From the NCBI GenBank assembly GCA_002104535.1, contig NBOG01000001.1, positions 404,867 through 468,866 on the forward strand: a stretch of 64,000 bases of DNA, read 5' to 3'. This stretch comes from Cognaticolwellia sediminilitoris. GTDB lineage: Bacteria; Pseudomonadota; Gammaproteobacteria; Enterobacterales; Alteromonadaceae. The translations under genes and the position numbers were made by a program. The notes beneath the pieces were generated by a model. It worked only from the letters and a program-made list of their open reading frames with translations, was not told where the DNA came from and ran no database searches. Of the stretch, positions 19,726-29,584 are shown piece after piece; positions within the stretch are counted from its first letter, which is position 1, and each line of letters starts with the position of its first letter.

Positions 19726-20808
19726 ATGAGTCAACTTCTATCCGATAAATTATTGCCGTCTGTACTACTAGAATTTGGTTATGCCATTAGAGATTGCAAT
19801 ATTTCCCTGCTTGGCAATGGTTTGATTAATAATACTTACTTAGTAAGAACTGACGATATAAGCTTTGTTTTACAACGTATTAATCAACAAGTATTTAAGC
19901 AGCCTTTAGCTGTCATTAACAATGCCGACTTGATCAGTAACCATTTAAGCATAAAACACCAGCAGCAGCGTTATCCATTAAAACCGATTTGGCAATTGAG
20001 CAGCCAAGACAATAAAAGCTATGTCAAAGTACAAGGCCACTATTGGCGCAGTCTGAATTACATTCCAAATTGCTATACATTAGAAGCAATGACAAATACC
20101 GAACAGGCAAAGCAAGTTGCAGGGGCATTTGCACAATTTACTGGCGCGCTAAATGATTTTAACAGCGAACAGTTAACAGAGATCATTCCGCAATTTCATG
20201 ATTTATCTATGCGTGTAAATCAGCTTAATAATGCAATTAGTAACACTGAAGAACCTTTGCTTTTAGCTGCACAGGAAAGTATAGACTTCATTTTGTCTCA
20301 GCAAGCTTTCATCACAGAAGTTGCGGATATTACCGCGAATCTACCAAAGCGAGTCACCCACAACGACACCAAAATTAACAATCTACTTTTTAGTCATGAG
20401 ACTAACCAACCGATCGCCGTTATTGATTTAGACACCTGCATGCCGGGTTATATCATGCATGACTTTGGCGATATGGTGCGTAGTTGTTGTCCTTCGATCG
20501 CAGAAGACAGTGAGAAAATTGACGACATGTCTATTGATATTGATCTATTAAAGACACTAAGCCAAGCTTACATTGCAGGCTTTAATGGTGATTTAAGTGA
20601 TATTGAACAAGCCAGTTTATTAGTCGGCATTAAGTTAATGCCCTTTATGCTTGGTATTCGCTTTTTAACTGACTTTTTAATGGCAGATAAGTATTTTAAA
20701 GTTAATTATCCAAACCATAATTTAGTCCGGACAAAAAACCAATTACATTTGTATAAGTTGTTTTGCCAGCAAGAATGTTTATTAACTGAAATAGTACTGA
20801 AAAGTTAA
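19726..20808 (+). CDS. APH-fold phosphotransferase, N-acetylhexosamine-kinase-like
   Basis: This 360-residue protein has the aminoglycoside phosphotransferase/choline kinase fold. A catalytic loop HNDTKINNLL lies at about residue 211 and the metal-binding IDLDTCMPG at about residue 234, with GNGLINNTYLV as the nucleotide-binding start. The combination HNDTKINN plus DLDT resembles the N-acetylhexosamine 1-kinase (NahK) type more than antibiotic kinases. The substrate is therefore probably a sugar, but no sugar operon surrounds it. It stands alone, with a weak dyad but no convincing terminator after it. Confidence 0.65.
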   Translation: MSQLLSDKLLPSVLLEFGYAIRDCNISLLGNGLINNTYLVRTDDISFVLQRINQQVFKQPLAVINNADLISNHLSIKHQQQRYPLKPIWQLSSQDNKSYVKVQGHYWRSLNYIPNCYTLEAMTNTEQAKQVAGAFAQFTGALNDFNSEQLTEIIPQFHDLSMRVNQLNNAISNTEEPLLLAAQESIDFILSQQAFITEVADITANLPKRVTHNDTKINNLLFSHETNQPIAVIDLDTCMPGYIMHDFGDMVRSCCPSIAEDSEKIDDMSIDIDLLKTLSQAYIAGFNGDLSDIEQASLLVGIKLMPFMLGIRFLTDFLMADKYFKVNYPNHNLVRTKNQLHLYKLFCQQECLLTEIVLKS

Positions 20809-20963
20809 ATCAGACAGGCGTTCGATTGAGCATAAACAAGTCATTGTTCCGTTACAAATATAAAAAGGCACCTTAAATACAAGTCAGTTAACTAAGGCGG
20901 TTCTATAGTTTTTTTATGTGGAAGATATCAATTCGTTAGCGGACTTCGGTTTTGTGCTAAGCC

Positions 20964-21053
20964 CGACATAAAGATTTTTGTCGATTGAACCAGGCAAAAA
21001 ATTGTTGGCTAAAATGTTGAACGGAGTGAAAACAGCCAACTGTTTTTGTCTGG
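20964..21053. repeat. Intergenic hairpin-rich element
   Basis: A near-perfect 20-bp inverted repeat has arms at 20990-21010 (CCAGGCAAAAAATTGTTGGC) and 21034-21053. A smaller one precedes it, CGACA/TGTCG at 20964-20983. The surrounding frame (20914-21156, minus) is open for 80 codons, but the secondary structure suggests a non-coding repeat element. Confidence 0.4.
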
Positions 21054-21079
21054 CTTGAAACCCCTTCTTAGGCTTGTTG

Positions 21080-21325
21080 CTACCTAATAATAACCCCGTC
21101 TTCATTTCTAAGTACAACAGGTTTGGTATGTTTATTGATATACTCTGAACGAACAACTAAAAAGTAGAATACGAAATAACCTAGCCAAGAAACAAAGAAA
21201 GAAGATAAAAACCAGAAGAATTTAGTATAGCCTTCTGCTTTCTTTGAAACTAAAGCTAGTATCCACGGAAGTATATTAAATAAAATAAAACCAATAGTAA
21301 TGAATGATAACCAAAAAACGTCCAT
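21080..21325 (-). CDS. Small two-helix membrane protein, function unknown
   Basis: This 81-residue protein has two hydrophobic segments at about residues 4-26 (WLSFITIGFILFNILPWILA) and 36-58. A lysine-rich turn lies between them and the tail is polar. The layout recalls small superinfection-immunity-type membrane proteins, but the resemblance is weak and the protein is not recognised. An AAGGAG ribosome site lies about 11 nt upstream of the ATG, which supports translation. Expression is likely independent, since the neighbours lie in other directions or beyond a terminator. Confidence 0.6.
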   Translation of the reverse strand: MDVFWLSFITIGFILFNILPWILALVSKKAEGYTKFFWFLSSFFVSWLGYFVFYFLVVRSEYINKHTKPVVLRNEDGVIIR

Positions 21326-21801
21326 TTAAAATTTAACTCCTTTTGTTTGAGGGAAATATATATGCCTAACTGCTCATTAGTGCGAATTTCGAATTAAACC
21401 GTCGATGATTTCTGATTAATTCGGTCGCGAACAATATTTTTTATAATATTTTTTATAATATTTTAGTAACTTACCAGCAAGTTTGATTTCATTCAACTTC
21501 AGCTTTGAATTTACATAACGTGAACTGCGGGGTCAGGTTCATTGAAATGTCCGCAATGTCGGATCTCCTATCATAAGCATGACGGAAGTAAAGGCCTGCA
21601 ATAGGCTCAAAGCAGAAGTTCTCAGCACTTTTAATTAATAGTCTAAATCATTGGAATAATGTAAACCCTAAATAAGAAAAACCATCAGAGTATGAAGTCT
21701 GATGGTTTTATTTAGATCCACGTTAGGTGATCAGCTTGTCTTTAGGAAGATGCCTCTGCCCATTGATATGTGAAGCTATAATATTATCAAATGGTTGCCA
21801 A
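21326..21801. other. Gene-free stretch with AT tandem repeat, GGGGTCAGGT motif and terminator
   Basis: No protein is seen here. A 12-bp AT-rich unit (AATATTTTTTAT) repeats about 2.7 times from 21433. At 21529-21546 lies GGGGTCAGGTTCATTGAA, which shares its core with the repeats around 53650-54315. The btuB terminator is at 21677-21710. Confidence 0.5.
21677..21710. terminator. btuB terminator
   Basis: ACCATCAGA (21681-21689) pairs with TCTGATGGT (21698-21706), flanked by an A-run on the left and a short T-run on the right. It can end btuB on the minus strand and would work in either direction. Confidence 0.8.
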
Positions 21802-23649
21802 TTAATTGTGGTAAGTAATACCGAAATATGCCGAACGCTCTTGGCTATTGTAACCACTCACTGTTTGATAATCTTTGTCGAATAAGTTCGTTACTCGTGA
21901 TGAAATACTGACATTGTCAGATACCGAGTAATTTAAACCTAAATTAATCAATTGATACGCAGGCAAATCAACAATGCCAAGACCATAAACAGAATCGGTT
22001 CTTGCGCCAACAAATTGATATTCAGCATAAATGTTTGCGCCACTTAACGATGTTGTAAATTTGTAGTTAAACTTTTCTTTCGCGCGACGTATTAACTGCT
22101 CGCCAGTAGTTTTATTTTCAGCATCGGTATATGACATATTTACGTCATGTACGCCGCCAAACTTTTCAACATTAAAGGCTAATTCCACACCATTAATTTT
22201 AGCTGCTTCAATATTTTCAGATTGTGAACCACCCCAAACAATTAGATCATCAATATTTGAGTGATAAATATTAAAGCTAGTATTTATGTCAGCAATTTTA
22301 GATTCAAAAAACATTTCTACTGATTCTGAGTATTCAGAGACTAAATCAGGGTTGCCACCAAACGGGTAATATAAGTCGTTAAATGTCGGTGCTTTGAAAC
22401 CTGTACCGTAATTAACTACTAAACGACTATCCGTATCAAACTTGTAGCCTAAACCTAAGTTATAAGTATTTTCTGAATCAATACTTTCAACATTATCGTG
22501 TCGCAAGGTTGCTTCATAAGTCCACGCATCTTTGCTATATAAACCATGGGCAAAAACACCGGTAACATTTCTTTTTTCGATATTAAAAGTTGAGCCTACA
22601 TCAAAAGGAGTACTACTTTTAGAAACGTCGTCTTGGTAATGATCAACACCTAAATTTAATTGAAGATCAGAATTGATTTCACTGCTATTTACTAGCGAGT
22701 ATTGATTACGACGAGTTTCAAAAATCCCTTGTGAAACGCCATCTCGTAAACTATCAATACTGTCGCGGTTTTGTCCAACCGAGAACACGGTATGATTGTT
22801 TATACCGTCAAAATCGCTCTGATAATTTGCTCGCACTAACCATGCGTGATTTTTAAAGTCAGAGCCATTGTAGTAACCGTCGTATTCGTTATCACCACTG
22901 TCGCTAGTCAACAACCACGCTAATGAAAAGTCAGCACTCACTTTCTGTTGGCCACGAATAGCTATAGAGGTAAAGTCAAAGCCATCATCGTCAGTTTCAA
23001 AGCCTTCTTGAACATCAAAGCCATCACTTTTTTCTTTGCTAACAGTGATACTTGTTTGACCATCGCCATGGCTAAAGCCAGCACCGGCTTTGTATTTTTG
23101 GTAGTTATCACTGCCAAAACTCGCGCCGACAAATAATTCGCCATCAGATAATTGACGAGTAAATATTTGAATAACGCCGCCGATAGCATCTGAGCCCCAC
23201 AACGCCGCACGAGGGCCTTGTACGATTTCAATACGTTCGATCATTTCTGGTGAAATGGTATTTAAACTCGTGCTGCCAGCCGTTGCCGAACTAACACGTA
23301 CACCATCAACCAACACTAAGGTGTGGCTAGAATTAGTACCACGCATAAAAATTGCGCCCGTTTGCCCTTTACCGCCATTACTCGCGATATCAATACTTGG
23401 TACGGTTGCTAATAAATCTAATAATGAAATAGGATTGGCAAGCTCAATATCAGCACGAGTTATAACAACTTGGCTAGTTAAGGCATCATCAATATTTAAC
23501 TGTGAACGCGTTGCCGTCACAGTTAGTACTTCAATGTCTGCCGCCTCACTTTCAGTATTTGCAGAAGCAATAAAAGTTGTCGACATAGCGCCGATTACGG
23601 CAAGTGATAATAATGATTTTTTGAAAATACTTGGTTGCTTAATGTTCAT
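21802..23649 (-). CDS. btuB: TonB-dependent vitamin B12 receptor BtuB
   Basis: BtuB imports cobalamin through the outer membrane with TonB energy. The 615-residue protein has a signal peptide (cleavage near ASANTESEA) and a TonB box region (IEVLTVTATR). The plug domain carries VLVDGVRVS and IERIEIVQGPRAALWGSDAI, and a 22-strand-type barrel ends in aromatic residues (AYFGITYHN). Length matches E. coli BtuB (614). The cobalamin aptamers in its leader confirm the substrate class. A GAGG ribosome site lies 6 nt before the ATG, just after a GGAGGGCTCC palindrome. No other B12 uptake gene is adjacent. Confidence 0.95.
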   Translation of the reverse strand: MNIKQPSIFKKSLLSLAVIGAMSTTFIASANTESEAADIEVLTVTATRSQLNIDDALTSQVVITRADIELANPISLLDLLATVPSIDIASNGGKGQTGAIFMRGTNSSHTLVLVDGVRVSSATAGSTSLNTISPEMIERIEIVQGPRAALWGSDAIGGVIQIFTRQLSDGELFVGASFGSDNYQKYKAGAGFSHGDGQTSITVSKEKSDGFDVQEGFETDDDGFDFTSIAIRGQQKVSADFSLAWLLTSDSGDNEYDGYYNGSDFKNHAWLVRANYQSDFDGINNHTVFSVGQNRDSIDSLRDGVSQGIFETRRNQYSLVNSSEINSDLQLNLGVDHYQDDVSKSSTPFDVGSTFNIEKRNVTGVFAHGLYSKDAWTYEATLRHDNVESIDSENTYNLGLGYKFDTDSRLVVNYGTGFKAPTFNDLYYPFGGNPDLVSEYSESVEMFFESKIADINTSFNIYHSNIDDLIVWGGSQSENIEAAKINGVELAFNVEKFGGVHDVNMSYTDAENKTTGEQLIRRAKEKFNYKFTTSLSGANIYAEYQFVGARTDSVYGLGIVDLPAYQLINLGLNYSVSDNVSISSRVTNLFDKDYQTVSGYNSQERSAYFGITYHN

Positions 23650-23710
23650 ATGACCTCATTAATGGAGCCCTCCGCACCATAGTGTTAACTGCGTTTAAGC
23701 GCAGTGAAAT

Positions 23711-23841
23711 TAAGTAAATTCAAGTGTTCGGACTTAAGCAGTAAAACTGCAAATACCGTTGCGGGGGCAGTGAAGAAATCACATCTTCTTCCCTCAAATT
23801 TACTATATTAAACAGGCATTAAATAACCCTAGTGCCTGTCA
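23711..23841 (-). ncRNA. Second, compact cobalamin riboswitch aptamer (proximal to btuB)
   Basis: Read on the minus strand, GGGAA (23793-23789) is followed by the hairpin GAAGA/TCTTC and then by CTGCCCCCGCAACGGTA. A small hairpin GCAG/CTGC (23750-23738) follows, then the 3' core AAGTCCGAACAC (23735-23724). The outer stem AGTAAATT (23804-23797) pairs with AATTTACT (23720-23713). These are the conserved parts of the cobalamin riboswitch, but the peripheral helices between the CGCAAC segment and the 3' core are missing, so it is a short form. A hairpin CAGGCA/TGCCTG stands just upstream. Downstream, ACTGCG/CGCAGT (ending about 23690) and GGAGGGCTCC could form the expression platform near the btuB ribosome site. 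Confidence 0.7.
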
Positions 23842-23991
23842 CTTATTAAAGATATTTTCTAGTCATAAACACAGTAAATAACGCCATGTCATATTTTGCC
23901 TACAAGCTAGTAATAGCTTGGCAAAGCGCATTAATGCTCAAATTAACATCATAACTAGAGAGCCTAATAATCATTAGGCAAATATTTGTGT

Positions 23992-24083
23992 AACATCGAG
24001 GGTTTTAGCGTTTTGGGGAGAGCTATTCAACTTATGGAGAAAAAGATTGAATATTGAAAGCTCGAGTAACCCGCTCGATGTTG
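23992..24083 (-). promoter_or_regulatory. Leader with two mutually exclusive pairings
   Basis: Just after the distal aptamer the RNA can form a local hairpin TCGAG/CTCGA (24078-24062). Alternatively AACATCGAG (24083-24075) can pair with CTCGATGTT (24000-23992). The two overlap at TCGAG and cannot coexist, which is the layout expected of an expression platform. Inside the longer fold TATTCAA/TTGAATA also pair, and a TCTTTTTCTCC run lies in the loop. Confidence 0.45.
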
Positions 24084-24262
24084 CAATTAATGTTCAATTC
24101 ACCTGGTATCCTGACTTACAGCATCTAGACATGTCCCTTCCCAAACCGTTTTATAAGGTTTAGTGGTTAACATATCGCTCTGTTTACAGTTGCGGGTACA
24201 GTTGTGGACTCTCACCACATTCCCAGCTTTACTTAATTTTATCAGCGTTTAAATTAACCGCG
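24083..24262 (-). ncRNA. First, full-length cobalamin riboswitch aptamer (distal)
   Basis: On the minus strand the conserved elements occur in order. GGGAATGTGGTGAGAGTCC starts at 24224. It is followed by CCCGCAACTGTAA (24196-24184), then CCACT...GGGAAGG, and then AAGTCAGGATACC (24117-24105). An outer stem forms between GTTAATTT near 24258 and GAATTGAAC near 24090. This is the standard large cobalamin aptamer with its peripheral helices. It lies about 430 nt before the btuB ATG, far more than usual, because a second aptamer intervenes. Confidence 0.92.
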
Positions 24263-24497
24263 AAACGATAAAACTTTGTAAAATTGAATGAAACATTATT
24301 AATTTTCTGGCGAGATTATCGTCAGCTAGCGCGAAATAGCAAGGTTTATTTTTATCTCTACAAATGTCAGTGTTACTTAGACGGAAGATAAAGTGCGTAA
24401 ATACAAACATGCTAGTGAAAAATGTAATTATTTTCCCAACTTTTTGTTAAGGTAATACTTAATTATCTCGGTATAAATAATCCAACAAGGAAAAAGC

Positions 24498-24647
24498 ATG
24501 TTTCCAGCACCAGAAACTAAACTAACTCCTTATATTATTTGCCTTAACTTAAATATCACCCTAGATGTTTACGGGATAAATTCAACGATAAAAGTTATGC
24601 AAACTTTCACAGAACTTATGCAACTAGAGCCAACTTTCCTATGTTAA
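24498..24647 (+). CDS. 49-residue ORF coupled to the hybrid kinase
   Basis: A short reading frame (MFPAPETKLTPYIICLNLNI...) starts at an ATG with a good AAGGA ribosome site 6 nt upstream. It ends at a TAA (24645-24647) 4 nt inside the next gene. The kinase ATG at 24641 has no clear ribosome site of its own, so translation of the short ORF may feed ribosomes into the kinase. No family is recognised and no hydrophobic or leader-peptide codon run is obvious. It could be a regulatory leader ORF or a small protein. Confidence 0.45.
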   Translation: MFPAPETKLTPYIICLNLNITLDVYGINSTIKVMQTFTELMQLEPTFLC

Positions 24648-27600
24648 ATATTTCCACTCTGAGTAACGATTTCGCTGTTCAGTTAATCAATGACAATAGC
24701 TTCTCGCTCATTGCGGCAATGGTGTTAATCTCAATATTATTAATGTTATCGACAGTGCTGTTGCCTAAATTAATTAGTCCGCAAAAAATGGCGGCGTTTA
24801 TGGCGTCAAAAACATTCCCCACTATTGTGCACTCGCTTTCTATATTGAATATCGCCATTGTCTTTAGTGTTATCTACTTAACATTACAAAACAGTGAAAA
24901 AGTTACCCAAACCAATGTACAAAAAGATCTCGAGTTCGTTGTCGAAACGACTAAAAACAGACTCGATGATTGGTTTAATGATCAACATAATTTTTTAATC
25001 CAATTATCGACCAATACTCAGCTTATCAGCAACACCGAAAATTTACTTTTAGCACCAACTTTGCAATCAGCATTTACGACGTCAAAGTCACTTGAAGACA
25101 TTCGTCAATATTGGCTAAAAAGCAACCTTAAAAGCCAAGACTTCTACATCATTAATCCCAACTACTTTAATATTGCGGCCAGCCAAGACAATAACTTAGG
25201 TCAAAAAAACCTCATTGCTAAGCAACATCCAAAACTTATTGCCCAAGCACTGGCCGGAACAAGTGTTTTTATTCCACCAACAAAGCATTTAAATGCGCAT
25301 ACCAGTGACAAAAACACACCGGCCGTTGAGCAGTACAGTATGTTCATGGTTACACCTTTGATGAATGAAAATAAGCAAGTTATTGCAGCGATACTATTAA
25401 GCATTAAAACCACAGGAAAAATATCGGATATTCTTCAGCAAGGTCGTATGGGCGCATCAGGAGAAAGCTATTTAGTCAGCCACTCAGGAAAAATGTTATC
25501 AAAAAGTAGGTTTGAAAACCCAACACCTGACATTAGCCAACAGGCAAACTATAGCGACAACTTGCCATTAACCTATATGGCAACTCATCTTGTTAATCAT
25601 GCTCAGCAAAGTGATATCAGCTTAGAAAAAAGCAACCCAACTTTCAGTAACGTTCAAGGTTATAAAGATTACCGCGGCGTTAACGTTTATGGCGCTTGGT
25701 TATGGGACACACAACATGGTTTTGGTCTGGTTACCGAAGTTGATGTTAATGAAGCGATGTTACAGGTAAGTTCTTTGCGTAATAAGCTAATTATAATTGC
25801 GGTGATCACCTTGTTGCTGACCTTTACCTCTAACATATTTACCATCGCTGTTGGTAAACGTTCAACGAAATATATGCACCGCTCTAAAGCTGAATTAGAA
25901 AGTCTTGTTGCACAACGCACAGCAGAATTACAACAACGAGAACATGCTATGTGGGAGTTGTATGAACATGCACCAGTCGCATATGCGACTTTAAATTGCC
26001 GTGGATATTTCATCAAACACAACACTGCTTTCGCTGAAATGTTTAGACGACCACGCGAAACATTCACCGCTTTAAATTGGCAAGATTTTGTCGAACCTGC
26101 ACATTATGTCCACCAAATATTTCAAACTAAATCTGACCTTGTTGAATGCGAAGTACCGGTTAAAATCAGTCAATCTAACACCATTGATACCATGCTATCT
26201 GCACTTCCTGTTTATACCAACGAAGGAAAATTGGCTGAAGTTCGGTTAACGTTAATTGATATTACTCAGAAAAATGCTGCTAAAACTCAATTTTCTGCCT
26301 TAATGGAGTCTGCACCAGACGCCATTTTGATGCTAAATCAGCATGCAGAGCACACTATCGTTAATTCACAATTGTTAGCTATGTTTGGCTATGAAAAGTC
26401 AGAACTTATTGGTGAGAAAATTGAGTTAATCTTGCCAGAAGAGGCTCGCTTACATGTTTTTAATGACTTATTAAATGCTGACAATGCAGAAAAACAATTG
26501 CTAGAGTTTGTTGGTAAGCGAAAAAATGGCAGCGAGTTTTCTGCTGAAGTCACTGTCAGTGCAGTAACACTTCATAACGAACATTTTATTGTCGCAATTA
26601 TTCGAGACATAACTGACCGCAAGTTAAAAAGTGCGGCATTAGAAGAACATATCCTTTTCCAACAAGCTTTGGCTGATACTATCCCCTATCCCATTTTTGT
26701 CAAAGACCCGAGCTCTAAATTTACTAACGTAAACAAAGCTTACGAACAAACTTTTAACGTTAAAAGAGAAGACATTATCGGTAAAACCGTACTCGACCTT
26801 GAATACCTTCCCTTAGAAGATCGAATTTCCTATCAAGCAGAAGACACTAAAGTTATTGATACGACAGGTATGGTGAAAAAAGAAATCTCGCTTGTTTATG
26901 CTGATGGTTTAGAACATACAACCATGTATTGGGTCAAAGGATTTGCCAAAGCAGATGGCAGTATCGGCGGTTTACTAGGGACTTTTGTTGATATTACCGA
27001 GCAAAAAGTCGCTGAACAAACCTTAGCTCATGCAAAGTCATTAGCTGAAGATGCGGTTAAAGCTAAATCTAACTTTTTAGCGACAATGTCGCATGAAATT
27101 CGCACGCCAATGAACGCGATAATTGGAATGTCAGCCTTAGCGTTAAAAACACATTTATCTCCTGAACAACAAAACTATATCGTCAAGGTCAATAACGCCG
27201 CAGAATCTTTGTTAGGTATTGTTAATGATATTTTGGATTTTTCAAAAATTGAAGCAAATAAACTCGACATTGAATCAATCCCATTTTCACTCAATGATAC
27301 GCTCGACAATCTAAATAACATGCTGGTGGAGCAGCTTGCTAAAAAACAAACGGCGCTAATTTTTGAAGTGCCGAATAACGTACCCACTGAACTCATAGGT
27401 GACCCATTACGTTTAAACCAAATATTAACTAACCTTGGCAGTAACGCGGCAAAGTTCACCGACAAAGGTGAGATCAGAGTACAAGTAAAATGTATCAATA
27501 AAGCGAGCAATGCTGTCACTTTACAGTTTTCGATTTGTGATACGGGTATTGGGATAAGCAAAGATCAACAGCAGGGATTGTTTCAGTCATTTAGCCAAGC

Positions 27601-28858
27601 TGATGCCTCAACCACAAGAAAGTATGGAGGTACCGGACTAGGCTTAGCCATTTGTAAGCGCCTAGTGGAATTATTAGGCGGTGAAATTTGGCTAGAAAGC
27701 GAAGAAAATAACGGCAGTAAATTTCATTTCACTGTTACTTATCAACGCCAGATGACGCAAGAGTCGCCAGAAAAAATGCCACAAATCAAAGTACCGGCTG
27801 ACTCAAACAGTGCTTTGCTTTCTGAGCATGAAAAAGAGCAACAAGCGCGTTCAGCTATTGAGGCACTGAAAGGAACAAAAGTATTACTGGTTGAAGATAA
27901 TCAAATAAACCAAGAGTTAGCTGCCGAATTACTGGAAAGCCATGGTATTGAAGTGGTCATTGCCAATAATGGCCAAGAGGCAATTGAGCGACTTAACGAC
28001 GCGCACTTTGATGGTGTGTTAATGGACTGTCAAATGCCCATTAAAGACGGCTACACCACAACTCAAGAACTCAGATTAGATCCAAGGTTTACTGATCTGC
28101 CTATTATCGCCATGACAGCAAATATGATGTCAGGCGATCGTGAAAAAGCTTTACGTGCTGGTATGAACGAGCACATTGGCAAGCCTATTAATACCCATGA
28201 GTTATTTGTTAAGTTGTCGCAATGGCTAACACCAAACAAGCTTGCAGACACGACAGTACTGTCATTATCTGATGAAAAAAATGAGATAATTTTTCCAGAA
28301 TTAAAAGGCATCGATACAGCAGTTGGTCTAGCAATTACACAAAATAATCGCCGGCTTTATCACCGTTTATTATTAAAATTTAAAAAGCACAATGCGCAGG
28401 CGATTGAACCGATAACAGCGGCAGTAAATAAACAAGACTTTGTCGCTGTAGAACAGTTAGCACATACCTTAAAAGGTGTGGCCGGCAATATTGGTGCAAC
28501 AAAACTTTCTGAACTTTGCCAAACACTGGAAAGCAGTGCGATAGAAAAAAGTGTATCCCAACAACTACTGATACAGTGCCAAGATGAACTTAACCTTATT
28601 CAATCAAGCTTAATATCATTGCAAGGCGAACAAGTAACAACAAACAGCTTCGATATTTCCTCCTGCAAAGCGTTACTCGCTCAATTAAGCGCAGATATAG
28701 ATAATTATGATGTTACTGCCATCGATACGCTCAATAGCTTACTGACCATGACACAACAGCAAAGTTATTATCAAAAACTACAAGAGATAATGGTAAAAGT
28801 TGAAGTGTATGAATTTGACGATGCTGCCGCACTTGTTAAAGAAATTAACATTGAATAG
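24641..28858 (+). CDS. Hybrid sensor histidine kinase with PAS, REC and Hpt domains
   Basis: This is a 1405-residue membrane hybrid kinase. It has two membrane segments at about residues 22-43 and 62-84, a Cache-like periplasmic sensor to about 370 and a further membrane segment at about 381-403. A coiled coil and three PAS domains lie between 445 and 800. A HisKA box with [19 protein letters not shown] (His about 817) and an HATPase with [20 protein letters not shown] follow. The receiver domain has its phospho-Asp in GVLMDCQMP (about 1128). A C-terminal Hpt domain (HTLKGVAGN, His about 1274) completes the phosphorelay. The architecture resembles BarA/ArcB-type relay kinases. No cognate output regulator is adjacent. 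The nearest downstream gene is an XRE-type membrane regulator 236 nt away. The ligand is unknown. Confidence 0.9.
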   Translation: MLNISTLSNDFAVQLINDNSFSLIAAMVLISILLMLSTVLLPKLISPQKMAAFMASKTFPTIVHSLSILNIAIVFSVIYLTLQNSEKVTQTNVQKDLEFVVETTKNRLDDWFNDQHNFLIQLSTNTQLISNTENLLLAPTLQSAFTTSKSLEDIRQYWLKSNLKSQDFYIINPNYFNIAASQDNNLGQKNLIAKQHPKLIAQALAGTSVFIPPTKHLNAHTSDKNTPAVEQYSMFMVTPLMNENKQVIAAILLSIKTTGKISDILQQGRMGASGESYLVSHSGKMLSKSRFENPTPDISQQANYSDNLPLTYMATHLVNHAQQSDISLEKSNPTFSNVQGYKDYRGVNVYGAWLWDTQHGFGLVTEVDVNEAMLQVSSLRNKLIIIAVITLLLTFTSNIFTIAVGKRSTKYMHRSKAELESLVAQRTAELQQREHAMWELYEHAPVAYATLNCRGYFIKHNTAFAEMFRRPRETFTALNWQDFVEPAHYVHQIFQTKSDLVECEVPVKISQSNTIDTMLSALPVYTNEGKLAEVRLTLIDITQKNAAKTQFSALMESAPDAILMLNQHAEHTIVNSQLLAMFGYEKSELIGEKIELILPEEARLHVFNDLLNADNAEKQLLEFVGKRKNGSEFSAEVTVSAVTLHNEHFIVAIIRDITDRKLKSAALEEHILFQQALADTIPYPIFVKDPSSKFTNVNKAYEQTFNVKREDIIGKTVLDLEYLPLEDRISYQAEDTKVIDTTGMVKKEISLVYADGLEHTTMYWVKGFAKADGSIGGLLGTFVDITEQKVAEQTLAHAKSLAEDAVKAKSNFLATMSHEIRTPMNAIIGMSALALKTHLSPEQQNYIVKVNNAAESLLGIVNDILDFSKIEANKLDIESIPFSLNDTLDNLNNMLVEQLAKKQTALIFEVPNNVPTELIGDPLRLNQILTNLGSNAAKFTDKGEIRVQVKCINKASNAVTLQFSICDTGIGISKDQQQGLFQSFSQADASTTRKYGGTGLGLAICKRLVELLGGEIWLESEENNGSKFHFTVTYQRQMTQESPEKMPQIKVPADSNSALLSEHEKEQQARSAIEALKGTKVLLVEDNQINQELAAELLESHGIEVVIANNGQEAIERLNDAHFDGVLMDCQMPIKDGYTTTQELRLDPRFTDLPIIAMTANMMSGDREKALRAGMNEHIGKPINTHELFVKLSQWLTPNKLADTTVLSLSDEKNEIIFPELKGIDTAVGLAITQNNRRLYHRLLLKFKKHNAQAIEPITAAVNKQDFVAVEQLAHTLKGVAGNIGATKLSELCQTLESSAIEKSVSQQLLIQCQDELNLIQSSLISLQGEQVTTNSFDISSCKALLAQLSADIDNYDVTAIDTLNSLLTMTQQQSYYQKLQEIMVKVEVYEFDDAAALVKEINIE

Positions 28859-29007
28859 TGTGCATTAAATTTATCATGAAAAAGTCACTTAATTTGCTAC
28901 TAGTTTTAATATTTAAAAGAGCAAAACAGGATGACATCACTTAAATTTAATATAAGCGGTGCCATAAAAAACATTAAAAACTCACCATAAGCGATTGATT
29001 TTAAATA

Positions 29008-29044
29008 ACTGTCATAAGAATGTCAGGAAAAAGTCGTACCAACA
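29008..29044 (+). promoter_or_regulatory. Conserved upstream module of XRE gene 1
   Basis: ACTGTC, then 7 nt, TGTCAGG, 6 nt and TCGTACCAACA match the module upstream of the second XRE gene at 53736-53773 with the same internal spacing apart from one indel. The distance from TCGTA to the ATG is 61 nt here and 62 nt there. A shared promoter or operator is inferred. Confidence 0.5.
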
Positions 29045-29094
29045 TCAGGGTATGTAATGCATAGTTTAATACGAACAGCAAAAAGGAGAATACA

Positions 29095-29562
29095 ATGACC
29101 GTTCGCAAATTAAGACTTAAACGAGCATGGTCTCAGGAGCAATTAGCCGAGTTCAGCGGTTTAAATATCAGAACCATCCAACGTATTGAACGAGGTCAAA
29201 AAGCAGGATTAGAGTCATTAAAATCACTTGCCGCTGTTTTCGAAGTTGAACTTAATGAATTACAGATGGAAGACGATATGAAAAACTCAGATATAGATAG
29301 TGAAGAAGAAAATCGCGTAATTGAGCATGTTAGAGATATTAAAGGTTTTTATAGCCATTTAATAAACTATACCGTGGTAATGCTTGGCCTGTTTTTAGTG
29401 AACTTTTTAACTAGTCCTGGATATTACTGGGCTTTTTGGGCTGCACTTGGTTGGGGAATTGGCGTGGTATCACACGGGCTAAGTGTTTTTGAAGTCTATA
29501 GTTTTTTTGGTCCTGATTGGGAAAAACGACAAATAGAGAAAAGATTGGGAAAAAAACTTTAA
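29095..29562 (+). CDS. XRE-type regulator with C-terminal 2TM domain
   Basis: This 155-residue protein has an N-terminal helix-turn-helix (RKLRLKRAWSQEQLAEFSGL, then IRTIQRIERGQ) at residues 3-60. A polar linker and two membrane helices follow at about residues 98-113 (LINYTVVMLGLFLVNFL) and 120-140 (YYWAFWAALGWGIGVVSHGL). The second part fits the 2TM domain often attached to such regulators, so it is a membrane-tethered DNA-binding protein. The start has a strong AAGGAG ribosome site. A paralogous gene lies at 53824-54294 and shares both HTH sequence and upstream DNA. Its target genes are unknown; autoregulation is plausible. Confidence 0.85.
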   Translation: MTVRKLRLKRAWSQEQLAEFSGLNIRTIQRIERGQKAGLESLKSLAAVFEVELNELQMEDDMKNSDIDSEEENRVIEHVRDIKGFYSHLINYTVVMLGLFLVNFLTSPGYYWAFWAALGWGIGVVSHGLSVFEVYSFFGPDWEKRQIEKRLGKKL

Positions 29563-29584
29563 TATTATCGAGCAATTAGCTTGT

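Noticed and set aside
20914-21156. 80-codon ORF on the minus strand
   Set aside because: It overlaps a better-supported small membrane protein, has no clear ribosome site and runs through a strong inverted repeat.
23255-23653. 132-codon ORF antisense to btuB
   Set aside because: A shadow frame of a well-identified gene on the other strand.
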